Shown here: piece after piece, positions 12,601 to 27,600 of the stretch
Numbering within the stretch: position 1 is the first letter of the stretch
Layout of the letters: the number at the start of each line of letters is the position of its first letter
NCBI GenBank assembly: GCA_013398295.1
Contig: VZSF01000634.1
Span: forward strand, 996,366 to 1,060,365
Length of the DNA stretch: 64,000 nucleotides
Direction: 5' to 3'
From: Chionis minor
Taxonomy: Eukaryota; Chordata; Aves; Charadriiformes; Chionididae
The notes under the pieces: model-generated
The model's database searches: none
Seen by the model: the letters and a program-made list of their open reading frames with translations, nothing else
Told to the model about the DNA's origin: nothing
Program-made: the position numbers and the translations under genes

Positions 12601-15600
12601 GAGGAAGCTTCCAGTTGTGGAAAGCTGCATTTTTAAAGAAGAATGAAAGGTGCATACTGTGATTCTTAAAAGTCGCTAAGCTTTTGGAGCAAACAGGCTG
12701 TCAGAAATGCTCTTTGTTTCAGTTGTTTGAGTGAGTTGGATGGTAGAATGCTGTACTGTAACTGCAATGCATGTGTGCTCTGTGCAAGAGCTTTCATACG
12801 GGGAGCTGGCAAACAAATAATTTTACTCAGAAACGCCTTGCAGTGCAGGGGCAGGAAGAAGTAGGAACGCCTTTGCTTTAATGCAAATGTCATCCTGTGA
12901 TATCATAGAATGTTCCAGGCTGGAAGGGACCTCTGGAGATCATCCAGATCAATTGTTGGTCTGGTGTTCCGTAGGTTGCTCTGCATTAAGAATGGAATGT
13001 TCTGACTTAAAAAAATAAAGTGAAGCAAGGGGCAGGGATGGAGATCACCTTTAAACAATGCCCTGTAGAGGATTTCTTTGGAATTACTGAGGTCTGAGCT
13101 GTAAAGACGTCGCCTCAGGCAATGCAGCATCCTTTTCGAAGAACAAAAATTGCCTACTTGTGACTCACCAGTACTATTGCTTAGATCACTCACGTCAGTT
13201 TTTTTTGCTTAATAAAGTAGAAGAGAAGACCTCTGGCAGTTCCCCAAGGACCAAAAAAGAAAAAGCTGTGTATTTAAAAAGATATGATAACCGCTGTGCG
13301 GATTTGGGTTTCCTTGAGGTTTTGTTGCTACCTGCGGTTGTTTGAATGGCTGTGAAACACAGGATGGATCTCCTTTTAGAGATGAAGATCTCTCCCTCCT
13401 TTCCCTGGCAGGGAATGGGTTTCTTTCGGTTCTTTACAATGAGCCTCAGTAGTGTGTTGCTTTCAAGACCCAGGCAAAGTGCTGTGGTGAGCCCACTGGA
13501 GCGTTAATTAGTCCGAAAGTTTGTAAGGGGAGTGGATGCAGAGACAGCCCACCAAATTTGACAGCATTCCCATAATCTTGGTTTTGCATAATGAAGGAGG
13601 GGCTACTTATATATCATGATTGTAGTCCTTGGGTTACCATCAGTGAGATATAACTGTAGAACTGTGGAATACAGCTGTATAACAGAGGTGCCACATCAAC
13701 TGTCTCTAACCAAAGATCAGGAGCTGGGAGTTTCCAGTGCTTTCCAGTCCCTCCCTGGTCTCCATTCCTAGTCTGTTGTGAGAGAGCATTGCCGTGCATC
13801 CAGTCTTGCAACTGCTACCATAGCCAGGGGAGGTTTAGTTTAGATTACATATTAGGAAAAATTTCTTCACCCAAAGGGTTGTCAAGCACTGGCCCGGGCT
13901 ACCCATGGCAGCAGTGGAGTCGCCACCCCTGGAGGTGGTTCCCGGCCGGGCAGACGTGGTGCAGAGGGACGTGGGTCAGGGGTGGCTTTGGCAGCGTTGG
14001 GTTGATGGTTGGACTCCATGATCTCAAAGGTCTCCCCCAGCCTAGGTGAGCCTGCGGTTCGGATTGCTGATCCTTTGGCGGAGGAAGCTAAGGCCTCTAG
14101 TAGGACAATTTCAGAGATCGCAGTGTGATGTCCTAGTGCAGCAAATAGCTACCACCTGCGCTGCTGCGGCCAGACCCACCACATGGCACCCGTGCGGCTA
14201 AACCTCGGCAAGGCCAACACGTAGCTGTTTGTAGCAGCTCACTAATCCTAGGATTTAAGAGGTTTTAAGCCCAGACAGACACTGCAGAGGGTTCCCAATC
14301 AGTTTTCTAAAGAGGCTTTGAAGACACCTTTACCTGAAGGCTATTTGGGGTCTTAAATGACCTGAGTTTGAACCTCTGGTGGCAGGAAGTACTGAATTTT
14401 GTGTGTATTTTTCTGTTTGAAGTAATCTCTTCCTGATACCTGCCAATTGCTGGTATTTTTTATTGGTCTTGTTTGGTTTGAATTTTATGGCTGTTTTGGG
14501 AGAGGCTCTCACCCTTACTTTGAAAGGATGGACAGCTCCGTTTCACTGGAAACTTTTTTCTGCAGTCGTGTTATCCGTTTGCTGAATAAGACTTAGTAAT
14601 TGGAAGATAAATCAGTGTCTGTAAGCTGGATAGTAAAGCAAAATTCATCAGGTTTATGTTAGGGCTGAAATAGCCAGGCACACTCTGGTGAGTTCTCCAA
14701 ATAATCGAAGCTGAGAAGTTCTTCCTCTCATATAAAATATTAGTAGTATTCTATTGAAGTGCAAAAGCAGCAATGGCATTTTGCATCCATCACCTTCTCA
14801 GGGATGATGCTATGTTGAATTTCCATAAGGGATGTGGTGTGTTTTACCACGTTATTTTCTAGACTTCACTCACCACTTAATCACAACCTTAATGATTTCT
14901 CAAAAGTCGTATTTTTTCCTGGAGAACAGTGGAGTTGGAGGAACCAGCAAATTACACAGGGAAATGTTTTGTGTGATCAAGCATAAGAAATACAAATATT
15001 TTCTCACGTTGTGTTTTATACTGCAGTCAAAACAGAGTTTGCAGTTATTTTCTGCCATAATTCTAAAACCAGCTCAGTCTAGTCTAGTTACCAGTTGGAT
15101 TTCTAAATCAGATACGAGAAGCGCATGCTGTCCTTTAGGTATGCACGGGCGATGCAGACCCATTCAAGGCAACTGTAATAATCCAGCCTTCCATCTCTGA
15201 CTGCTTATACTGTAAGCCTGAACTAATATAGCAGCTGAGTGACAACTGCTGGCCATTTGATTAGTAGGCAATAAAGGGGATGCAGATTTATTTACTGTAG
15301 TAACCTCTTCAACATGTGCTTTTTATGCAATGTCAGTTTAAGCTGCCAGTCTGAGAAATTTTGTTCAGTAACGTTTCGAATCGAATCTGACTCTTGTGTG
15401 ATAATGTGTTTGGTTTATAACTTTTTTAAATGATCACTAACTATTAATGAATTTAATATTAATTTATTTGCTAATGTACTATGTTAATGAGTGTAATTTT
15501 ACTTTAAAAAAAAAACCCCACACGCTGATTTACCAGATAAAGTACCTAACTGTGCCTCCTTAAAAAAACACAGAGTACATTGCAGGGCATATCCCCACAC

Positions 15601-18600
15601 TAGGGCTTCCCTTACTTAGTTTGGAGTGTTCTGGTCGATTTGTGAAATAGGGATTAAATTTCACTGACATACTTTATCTTTTCTGGAATTACGTGATCAA
15701 AGCTGTAAGCAAGAGAAATCTTCACTAAAACATCCTTAGCCTGTGTTTTGAACTAACAGTCATGTTTAAAGGATGATAACAAGACATTTCTTTTTGTATG
15801 CTCACCAGTGCTTCTGTGTCATTTTCAGTGCAATATTCTGTCGTTAAAGGCTGTTTATAGACATCTCTGAGAGCGCAGCTGAGAAAACCTTCTGTGTGCA
15901 GTACAGTGTCGAGTCTTAGGTGGACACATACATTTTATTTCCCTTTTAGTAGCTTGGTCTGAAATCTCACCCACTGTGGCTTTCCAAAACAGACTCTAAT
16001 GTGAGTCAGCTTTGGAGATCAGCAAAAAAGACGGCAAGTGTGTAGCCCAGCTCAGATGGCAGTCTGAGTTACGGACACACAGCTGGTTTTGTGAAGAACT
16101 GTGCTTTCGCAAGGAAGGATAGGATTTACAATGGAAATTCTTGGTAAAGGCAGTTCCTGAAATAGGTTTCTGTGATCCTGATCCCTCACTTACTAGTGTC
16201 CTTGTCTTAGTCTGGTTCATGGTTGAGCAATCAGCATCCGCCTGCCATCTGTCAGAATTTCCTTCCTTTATCCTTTGCTGGAAGTGCTTCAGTACAGGCT
16301 TTGCTAGGGAGGATTAGAGAATCCAGAATTTCTTGCATCATTGAGGTCAGTTTTACCTGTAGTTTCTGTAAGGTCTTTGTGTTGGCTTTTCCTGAGGTAG
16401 CCTGTGCAGAGCTTTATACATCCTACGAGTGTGGCTTTGTACCCGCTGTGAGCTGAGATTCTAGTTTACAGCTACGCCTCTCTAATATTTGTGCCCTGCT
16501 ACCTTGCAGGGTGGCCATCCCTTCTGCTTTCTGGTCCCACCCATTGTGCTTGTTTCTTTGGATCAGCATTTTCTGCAGTGGAGAATTCTGTCTTGCAAAA
16601 CATCTCAGCTGTTCCTGGTAGGAAGGGGCTCTGCCTCCTGCAAGGCCTCAGATCACTGCTGCAAGTTAAAAGCAGCCTGTTGTTTAAACTTCTCCAGGTC
16701 CGTTGGTTTGGGTATGGGATCTCTCTCTGGACAGTGGGGATGATGCTATTTTTCTAGCTGCCTGGAGCATCCCTCTCGGTGACGTGAAAGGCTGTGCAAG
16801 CACCTCGGTGGAATTTGAGCACAGGCGGAATATCCACAGGGGGGTGGTTCGTGGGAAGCTGAAGAGGGACATAGCTTCATTCCGTACAGTACATGCTCCC
16901 GAGTGTTTTCTGGACTCTATAGTAATTTAATATCATTGGAATTTGTAGGGCAGAAATGGCTGCAGACTTTGGCTCTCCTAATTAAAATTGTTATTAAAGG
17001 CAGTATTGCAGTCGTTAAATTTACCCCTAGGGTATTTTTGCAACACACTAATAACTTCGGTTGTTCTCCAGTATTCGGAGCAAAACATGTTGAATTAGAT
17101 GAAAACCTAAGATGTATTGGCTCGGGACATCTGGTTCTCGCATCATTCTTCAGTGTTGCTAGTCAGCAGCGTGGTTCAAGACAAGGTCAACATTTTTATG
17201 AGGCCAGGGAAGGCAGGCAGTTATGGTGGGTTGCCTGCAGCATTTAAGTAGAATTGGGAGATGGAGTTTCTTACACTTCTTTCTTCTTCAAAGCAGCTCA
17301 GCTTTCTGAACTGGTCAGCTTTGTTCTCCTGGTCTCTAGCCGCAAATTTCACTGAAAGTGACAGGTTAATGTGAGAGCTGTGGAGGTGGGAAATGACTGC
17401 TGTTGCATGATGATAGAAAAAGGGAAATTATTCTAGGAATGTAATGAATGGTGGTTATTTTGCTGTTTAAACATCTTGGTTAAGCTTAACTTGATGCTCT
17501 ATTTTAGTATCACTGCAAATCTTCGCATTGAAACCCCTCTGTTGTGAGAGTAGGGTTTAGAGAAGTGTATTTTTATCACCTTGTCATAGGGCTTGCCTAA
17601 AACATCCTTGATAAATTGTCAGAAAAGCAATCAACAAAATACAGTGAAAACAGCGTGTTGTAGCTAAGCTGTTTCAGATGTAGTACAGAAATCCGTGCTG
17701 GTTTTTGAAGCCAGTCTATAGCGCATGACACGATGCAATAAAATAATGCTGATAAGCGCTTCTTTTTAGCTGAGCTTTTTCCTAGCCCTCTTTCATTGTC
17801 CTCTCTTTCATAACATCTGCCAGCCTTGGTGGTGTTTAAAACAGACAAAATCTCAACCATTCAAACAAACGGTCTTGTTCTTCCTCCTGTACGTAATGAA
17901 CATTCAGCGATTGTGAGAACATGTGTAAATAATCTCTCCCCCTTTTTAAACACATTAATTGTAAAGCACAGGTGGGAGATCTGTTAACAAGTTAAGAAAG
18001 GTAAAAGACTTAGGCTTTTGATGGATAAGTAAACAGTAAGTTCAGGCATAAGCTTTTTATCCTTCTGAGTCTCCACCTTCTCTCTCTAGGTATTAGATGG
18101 AAAATAAATACAGCATTCTGAGGTCAGCCCTACCCCTGGCAGGCTCCCCCTCCCCTCCCCTCCCCTCGTGGAACAGCTGCTGAACTTGGGTTTGCTCCGG
18201 CTGGCCGCGGAGCTGCCGGGAGCCTGTCGGGAGGAGGTGTGCAATTAGGGTATGGATTGTGGCACATTTGCAGTCACCTAGAAAACTGGATTGTACCCTG
18301 GGCGAGCAACACGGCCAGGTCCGTAAGCACTGTGGTGGCTTGGTATCTCACCAGAAAGCTTTCTGCTAGGGAACAGAGACTAGGAACAGCGTGCACAAAA
18401 ACAGCAGAGAAGCTGCTGTAACATTATGGGAATTGGAAGCTGCTTTAACAGGACATCAGACCCTCTGTTTACTATCACGTAGGTATTTTTTTTTCCTTTT
18501 TTCTTTTGATGGATCAGTGTGTATCCCTGTGCTGCAGATTGCAGGACAGATAGAAAGCTCCGTGTTATCCTGGAAACAGTCTAGCCACAACACTGCGGGT

Positions 18601-21600
18601 CTAATCTGCTCTGCTTTTCAGCAAGTGAGCTCGGCTGTGCAGTCTGCAGCTTAGGTTATGAAATGTGCTGAACTTCTTACGCATTTGAGCTAGGAGACTG
18701 CCTGAGCCATTAATGCCTTCATGCAGCGTACACCCTAGTAATGTCCGTAAGCGATGCCTTAAACTTAACAATGGGATTCAAGGGCAGCTGAAAGTTAGTT
18801 TCACTCCCTCTGAAGTGACATCAGACTTTCTGAAGAACCTACAGACTTTCTCCTTACTCCTCTCTTTTTTTTTTCTTCCCCCCCCCTTAAAGGCTGTGTT
18901 TTAAAGATATGTTTTAATTGTGTGAGACTTGTATTAATTGACTTGGGTGTTCGCCTTTGGGAAGCATGTGGATTGTAAGTGGCGGAGCTGGCAGCGAAAA
19001 CCAACGTGCCCTCCTGCTGTAATGTTGAGGATTGTTTGACAGTGTTTGTAGCGGGGCTTCCCCTGCTCTGTGTAGGCAATGAGGTGAAGTTGCTAGATTT
19101 TGATGACTTTGGTTTGCAGATGTTGTACCTTATGCTGTAGAATGCTGGTAAATATTTATGTTAAAAAGCATTGCTTTGCATGCATTCACAGTAATCGTAC
19201 TTGGCCCTCAGTGGGCTGCCTTGCCCTAATATAGTTTGTGATTTGTGCATCTCATAGAGCGTGTGGGGAATTTCTTCATCTTTGGAACTACTAGATATTA
19301 TTTTTGCCTACACAGCCCACTCAAGGCTCTTGAAGTTCTGAAAGAAGGATGATCTTTTTTCCTTCATGGCTAAGCATGCTTTGTGTCAGTGAGCAAATGT
19401 AACCATTTTGACTCTTTGTTTTTATATATTTTCAACTTCCTGAGTCAGCAAGATGACATTCTGGTGTCTAACAACATGAGAGAGAGACCCCACCACAGTG
19501 CTGCTGCTTGTGTGTAGATGTCTCCGCAGATTCTCACCGGAGTGTGCCTGTTTCTCATGCTCACGTAGCAGCCTCTATTCCCAATTATCTGCATCCCACA
19601 GTTGAGGGAAACACAGAACTTTTTTAAAGCTTGCTATGGGTCTCACAATTTTTGATAATGTTTGAAGATAAACCTGGGTTTATCTTTAGCCCAGTGTATT
19701 ATTTAGTAGCTGTCTTTCTGCCGTCAGTAGACCAGTGCCTAAGTATTCTGACCTTCCTGGGGAGGCCAGCATTTAGGATCAAAGACCCTGTTCGACTATT
19801 TTATTGTTTTCTCTCACTTATACACTCTTTAGAACCTCAACCTGTGTTTTTCTGTGAGTGTGGTAAGCATGATCCTCATGACAGACCTCGGTTGGAGCAG
19901 AGCTTTATAAAGTGTAAATAGTAACAATAAATTAATTTGTTTTCTGTGATTTTGTTTTCCAGAGTTCTAGTGAGTCCTCGACAGAATTTGTCTTGCATCA
20001 CATTAAAAGGGATTTTCCAGGGAGCTAAAGTAGTCCGTGGCCCCGACTGGGAGTGGGGTAACCAGGATGGTAAGCTTCTTTTGAGACGTCCCGTAAAACA
20101 CCATTCAATTTTTTTCTTTTTTTTTTTTTTCCCCTTTATTTTTGCCAAATTGCTAGTTGAAAATGCATGTGCTGAGCAGTAGCTTCTAGGGGAGCTGTTC
20201 AGATGATGCGGGTTGCTGTTCCTTAGAGTATTAAATACTCTTTTGTTGTCTGGTATTTGTTTAAAAACATCTGTGACATAAACTGTATGTATTCATTCAG
20301 GGTGTGGGAGGGAAGTTTTGCTGCTCCTACATGTGAAAACACATGGGAACCATCCTGTAAGATCTTGTACAGAACTATAAATGTACACCGTGTTACAAGA
20401 AAATAAAGACCTATTTTTTCCTGAAAAAGCTTCCATTCACAGTAGGAGTAAGGTTTGTCTGACTTTGTGTACAGTACTCTTTTTTTTCCTTTGGAGTTCT
20501 TTGGAATATCCCGATTTGGACACTTTCAGGAGCAGTGAAGAGATATGATCTATAAGGAGTGTTTCACACGGAGCATTAATGAAGAGCTGTTTGCTGTGGT
20601 TGCTGGAGAACGGTTTCTGCTTTCTGTGTGAATTGTAACTTCAGGCTGAAAATGCAAATGGACAAAAATGGCTTTTCTAGAGCGGTTCTTGGGGTATAAT
20701 GACTGTCTAATTCACTGATACCAATTTCTGTGTAGCGCTACAGGGTTAAGGAAACTTTACTGTCCATTTCTACTCCGGAGTCTTGTACACACTAATGCTT
20801 ATAGCTTCTTTTTTTCCCTTAATTGTTAAATCCAAAGGTTTCCAATGTTGACTCCACCATTTATTGCCGCTCTGGGTTCAGTGGAGGACATGGAGGCAGG
20901 GTCTGAGAGCAAAAGAAGCTTATGCTCAGTACAGCTTATCCATCCTTTTGAGATCAGATCAACATTTACATGTCTGAGACTTGTGTTGCTTACAATGGTT
21001 GTGACCTGAAAGTAGTTATATGGGCACGACAAGCGAGAAGAGACGTAAGGCCGGCCACTCAGCTGGCCTGTAATGAGCACTGCCATGTCTTTGATGGTGC
21101 TGCCCCCATCCACAGCTTTTTGCTCTTCTGAACTTAGCTTCCTGGTAGCACTAACACATCAACTGTTTCCATTTAAGGGAGTAACATATAAGTAGTAATA
21201 AATAACCTTGCAGACTCTGTAATAGGGTCCTGGTAAGTTTATGTATTGATCATGTGGTCTTGTGTGTCTGGTGAGGGCAATAGCAGCTAGTTGAGAAGTC
21301 TGATCAAATGGTCTTACTTTTATTTGCCATATCTTTTTGGTGTTCCTGCTGCCTGAGCCCTGGTCACAAAATTTGACAATTGACCAAACTTTTTTCTCTG
21401 CTGTGGTCTGGGTGGGCCGTGGCAGCTCTTTAGTCACATCAGCCTTGTCATTGAATACCTATTTTTCCTTGCTACCATTTCCCTCAGAGTCCAAACACCA
21501 TGGAAGTGGAAGCTAGTGCCCTCCTCAGAGAAAAGCAGCTGAACAGGGTGAGGGGGGAGATAGCTTTTTGTTGTGGTAGTTCAGTCCAAATCCCTGCTGC

Positions 21601-24600
21601 AACAGACGAACTTTAAGTTCTTCTGTCACTGATGCTGATTTTCTGTCAGCGATAATTCGAGGCCGATGATATCTACTATGTTTCTTACAGACTTCAGAGA
21701 GTGGGGAGAGGAGAGCAATATGCTACAACCTGTCCACATTAATAGTACAGTCAAAGGAACACAGTGTTGATGCAAGATCACTGCGTTTCCATACGTGAAC
21801 ACTGGTACCATCCAGAGGCTCTCCTTTCCCATGGCCAGCAACTGCGTAGTGGATGTAACCTCCTTTTTTAAGAGCTGTTATCCTGATTCATTTTGGACTG
21901 GACAGTTGTTTATGGTTACCTGCAGAAAGAAAGGTGAAAATTGCTGTTAGCCGCCCTGTTGCTAGGATCTGGGTTCTAACCTGGAAAGCTTTTTTAAGCA
22001 TAGCTGTGCAGCTTACATCACAGAAATGCTTTTGTTAGACTTAAATTGTATTTTCGTGGATAATATTGTGTGGGTGGAGTGCTGATCTGGTAACTGCCTG
22101 CAGTGTGAATTGTGTACGGAACTGGGATCCACCTGCCATTTCTAGGGAGAGATTTTAAAGGAAGATAAGATTTTAAAAAATATTTTTCTTCCAGTAAAAA
22201 TCAAGAGATATTAAGACTTTCAGACTGGCCCTCTAAAGGTGTGATCTTGTTATTGATAGAACTGACAATAAAGCCCACTAGTTTGTCTGTATTATGCTTT
22301 TTAGATAGATACGCGGTTAGATGAGGAAGTTAACTCCTTTAAGCTGTTAAATTCCCAGATTTTGCAAGCACTTAGAAGCTCACTGTCCAGCCGGTGAGCC
22401 AGACGGATGTTGCTGTCCCATTTGGGAAAGCACTGGACCGGTGCTGGGACTTGGCAGCAGAGTGAGGTAGGGAGTCTGCAAAATCAGGCTGCGTGTCACC
22501 AGGTTCAGTGTTGACAGACTCTTGTCTTTTGGATGAGAGTGTGCCCCATGTGCCCAGCCAGATTTACCTTCTCACAAATCCATCCTGTTCTGGATTGTTT
22601 GACTATTGCTCCTCCTTGCTTGAGCAGGTGAAGAGAAGTACCAGAGCAAACTTTACCTGATGTTCCTCCACGTGGCTGGTTTTGGGGAGAGATAAAAGAT
22701 TCTTGAGTGGATTTTACAACACTGCTGTGTTTTTATCTTGCCACAGTGTGGTGCCATGACACTGTGTCTTGCCTAGCTGTGTCCTGTTTCTGTACACCAG
22801 AGGGAATGGATGCTTCTACACATTTTGCAGCTTTTCCATATTTTTATTCCAAAGTAAATGGTTGGCTGGTTTTGAGTGAGTTTAATGTAGAGATTCTCTC
22901 CTAGTTGGTCAAACTGAGTTGTCTCATGGTTTAATTTCCCTAATTCGGAGGTGACTGAGATTTCTCGTGCCTTCTGCGGATCAAGGTGAATCAGGCAAGC
23001 TGTGAGGGAGTTATATGAGCTGACACATAATTTTTTTGGTGTGACTTCCTTCTTTCATGTATATGAAGAACACTTGAGCGAAGGGTGCTGCCTGGGGCAG
23101 CAGTATGCTGACAGTGAAGCAGAGCTCTGTGCTTCTGTTCAGCACATGAAGCTGGTCTATGGTAGGGCCCCTTAGAAATCCTTCCTGGCAGCAACTCCGC
23201 TGTCAGAATTTCATCTGCCCCAGCTACTGACTTTTGGCTCTGTGCCTACTCCTCTGTGGCGGGTAGTTGGAGCGCTGACAAGTGGTTTTTTCCTTATTTT
23301 TTACTTAGTTTAGATAAAAATGTCATTAAATTACATCTCGGTAAACGTCCCAGTGTCAGCTGAGTTTCTGTGTATTGGTTTCAGTGAAAACACAAGCTGG
23401 ACGCTGTTTTACCCTTCTCTTTCCATCAGGTGGTGAAGGTAAAACCGGACGTGTGGTTGATATTCGTGGCTGGGATGTAGAGACCGGACGCAGCGTGGCC
23501 AGCGTCACGTGGTCTGATGGTACCACGAATGTCTACAGAGTTGGACACAAGGGAAAAGTGGACCTGAAATGTACTGTGGAGGCATCTGGTGGCTTTTACT
23601 ACAAAGAGCATCTCCCAAAATTAGGTGTGTAGAGACAAGTCTTCTACCGAGAAATTCTGATTCATGCTGCTATTTCCTGACACTAATGCCGTTTTGGTCG
23701 GAAGACAGAAAATCAGCAGGTGGTTTTATAAAGTTCCCACGTAATATGTACCGTTTAAAGAAGTGGGGGGTGTGTGAACATACTGCTTTATTTCAGAGTG
23801 GTTAATGAAGTAGTTTGGCCTTTCAGTGGTAAGATTGCGTAAGGCTGTCAGATACCCACAGCTGTATCCCAAGGAGGGATCTTCTGCCAAGGCAACTTCT
23901 TGCTGCCTCAAATGCATGAAACTCCCTTGGGCATGTCTGCATCTGTCAACAGACAAGTCAACCCAGTATCAGTTTTGTTAATCCAAAGATTTTCATTCTT
24001 CAGGCAGGCAGTGGTCCAGCTGGTGTTCACTGTGCTTTTAGAGAGGAAATATTATTGTTCTGGTGGACCAAAAAGCGTGTCAAAGGGGAATGTGACAAAT
24101 GGGAGATTTCTGAAAATGGAGCTGCTGAATACTTGCCCAGCAGGGAGATTAGAAAAAGTCATTGAAAAAGGTGGTGTCTATATTGGCAACTTGCTGCAAT
24201 CCACCTTTCCTCTTAACTCTAATGAAACCAAGGAAACTACTGGTGGTTTTGGACTGGCAGCATTTTTTACTAAGGTGCGATTCAGTTGTGTTTTTCTAAA
24301 TGAGGTGCAGGGGCCATCTTTTGCTCCCCTGAAGGAAAACAGAGAGGTTTGTTCTTGAGTTTGCAGCAGCCAAATCAGGTCTTTCTCATTCTTTTCTCTT
24401 CCTGAGCAGCTTGGCAAGAGCATGAGGGAAGGGAAGGGTTGGATGGGGAGCTTATTTCCAGGGATACAGCCTCTCGCTACCCAGGAGGGCTAGGAGGGTA
24501 AAGCACTCCACAGAGCAAGCTATGTGACTGCCTGTGGAAGAGAACTTTCTTGAAGTACTGCGTGGCTGCGTCTGCTGAACAGCAGTTGTGGGTGACTGAA

Positions 24601-27600
24601 TTGCCAAGAACAGCTACTGATGTCTGCCGTGACACGAGAGGCATCGCTCAAAGGCACTCCTCTCTGGGAAGGGACAAAATTCCATCTTGTTAGAACTACC
24701 TCATGTTTAACCCATATCAATATCCAGTTAATATCCTCTTGATCTCTCTACGTCCTGCTGCTCTATAGAGAGCGTAGGGCATACTCCACAATGGCAAAAG
24801 GGGTTTACACCATTCTGCCCCAACTAAGCCTATGTTAATTTGCAACCCTTGTTACAAAGCCAAATGAGACATGAAATTATTGCATCCTCCGTGTGTGTGG
24901 GTGGTGTCATTCTTCTCTTTAGGAAAACCAGCTGAACTGCAGAGGAAAGAAAGCACGGACAGGCACCCATTCCAGCATGGGGACAAAGTGAAATGCCTGC
25001 TGGACATTGACATCTTGCGGGAGATGCAGGAGGGCCATGGTGGCTGGAATCCTAAAATGGCTGAGGTATGCTTCTGCTTGCTCCTGTTCTCTGGGTAACG
25101 TATCAGTTGCGATCTCAGACTACAGAAGTAGGCACTGGCTAGGAAGTTATCTGCCTTACACATCTTTGTGTAACATGTTAGCTTCTATATTTATTTTGTG
25201 TTGACTGAATCACAAATACACATTTTTTAGTGATAGGACACTGGAGTCAGATTTCTTTTTAGGTTCAGATAAATCCGTATTGTATGAGAATTGCCTTGTG
25301 GAGCCCTGCATGATTTATAAGAGTCTACAGTGGGTCAAAAGAGTTGCTCAAAGGTCTTGGAAGCCAGTGCAAAAAGCTAATGGCTGATTTGTTTGTTTTC
25401 AAATAACCTGTGGATCTTTTCCTTGGAGCTCTGGATCCATTCCCTGTTTGGCTTCTTTTGTGCCGTGCATTACTATTAATGAAAGTTATGTGTTTTGTCA
25501 ACAGTGGGCTCTATCCCTGGCCAGGACTAAAATTTCTCAGCCCACGTGATGTTCTTGGAGCTTAGCCTGTTGTCTTGTCCTTAGCTTGAAGAGCTATCTG
25601 TCTGTTGTCACCTGTTGTCTAAAAACCCCTCAGATAGCAGAGGAAGTAAAGATAGAAATGACACATATTACTGTAGTGTAGCATCCCAGGGGGCCATCGT
25701 GGAAGTAAATCTCCAGGGGGTTGTGAACATTCAGTGTGGGCTTACATTCAAATGAAACGCTAACAGCTAAATTAATAAATTTGCCATATAAATTAAAAGG
25801 TCTATGCTTTTTGTTTCTTCTTCAGTCAACTTTCTTGGCTTTCAATAGTCTACAGATAACGCCCAAAATAGATTAAGTTACCTTCACGTATTGAAGAAGG
25901 CAGTGCTGCTGTTGTGCAGTAGGTTTACTGCAAGGCAAAATCATGTGTTGATACTCATCGGTACAGGAATAAGACCTGTCTCTGAGCCTGCGTTAGTGAC
26001 TTGCATAAGAGCAGCTTTTTGGAGAGAAGGGGCTGACCATGACTGACCCAAATGCCTGCTACACTTGAGTCCATAAACTGAATAACCTGCAGGTCTGATT
26101 CTGAGACAGCTGTCTGAAGCCTTGGTATATGAAGCAGTCCTATAAAATTATAAACATACGTTATATGTGTGCGTGTCTATATATCCTAGCCCAACCTGCC
26201 TTGTAGGTGCGTGGTCTTTTTGAAATCAGACTTGAAAATGTCAAGACAAACTATGTCATTTTTGTTTCAGTGTGGAAATCTATTAGCTGAGCATTGGTGG
26301 GGGTTTTTTGGGGTTTTTTTTTGGCCTGGCAGGCAAGGACTTACTGTCTTCTGCCGTGAACTTTAGGGCAGCTGTCAGTGGAGCCATGAATTTTTTATTC
26401 CAGCTAAGGCCATCATCACCAAAGCTATAGTTTTTGAATGTTGCTGTGTAGCTAGCATAGTCTGCCTGACTGTTAAACCCCTGCGCTTCTAAATTCCTGT
26501 TATTGGTGAATGCAGGTGTAGAGAGGGCTATTAAACAGAGACATGGTAACTTCCTGTCGTCTCAGAAACTGGTAGGTTTTGTCTCCTTCAAAACTGTCAG
26601 CTGCTCAGGACGTGCCAGAATCAACAGTTATGAAATACTGCGCTACATAACTGTATTTTGTTTTCTGTAGTCTCCTTTACTGTGCCCGCTTTTTTTTAAT
26701 CTTGGAGTGTGCCTTGCTGGTATTGTACTGCAGAACAATGTTGTAATCTCTGCCCACCTTTGTCATTTGGAAAGAGAAGGACAATTTGTGCTGCTTTTTC
26801 AAGGATTTTCACACTGTATTCCTATCACCCTCCTCCCCCGATATGCTGCTACTTTAGAGGAGCTCCTTAAGCAGCCTTTCCCTCCTTTTGCAGAAAAACG
26901 ATGACTGCTTCTCATTTAAAGCAGGTCTGGGAGCACTGTTAGTCTGTGAATAGGAAATGGTGGGTAATTTAGCCATCTATGCCTTGGATGCCTGCTTTCC
27001 CCACTATTAAGCAATGTGATTTATTTAGGGGGTTTCCCCTACTTTTTTTTTCCCCCTGTCAAAAGTTCATTGGCCAGACAGGGACTGTGCACAGAATCAC
27101 GGACAGAGGGGACGTGAGGGTCCAGTTCAACAGTGAAACCCGCTGGACTTTCCATCCTGGAGCTCTGACTAAGGTAGGTGCTGATAGGTGAGCTTGGCCA
27201 GAACGAGAAATGCTGCAGGGAATAGTTGTCAATTTAGCCTGCTGTGTTAGAACACGGTATGTCTCAAGCAAGTGCTGAAGAAATACACTGCTATTCTAAA
27301 CCTGGTAGTTCTAGGCAGAATTTCCTGCGAGCCATCAGAGCTAAGGCAGATGGTTGCAGGCAGTGGGAGCTGGGCTACTAGGCTGTCCAGCTGTGTGAAC
27401 CTTTGCATTTCAAATGTTGTAAGTTCTTAAGGTAAATTCCATTTCTGAATTTCAGCTTCTTTGATAAGACCGCTAGCAGTAGCCCTACAATAGCTCATCC
27501 TTCTGCAGCTGTCTTTCATCTGTGATGAACTTTCTTCCACATCATTTCCATTTGATTTTGTTTTCTTCATTGTTCTTGTGTCTTCATGTTATTCTACTTT

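Larger units (their letters stand above)
10248..19962 (+). other. MIB2: MIB2 intron 2 (9.7 kb)
   Basis: This is the longest intron. It holds a small hAT-like element just inside its 5' end, a minus-strand CR1 tail near 12.9 kb, a plus-strand CR1 3' end near 13.9 kb, a (TCCCC)n run near 18146-18167 and several T/C-rich tracts. A 179-codon open frame at 10725-11264 is not recognisable and includes a T-run. I see nothing else that looks like a gene. Confidence 0.8.
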
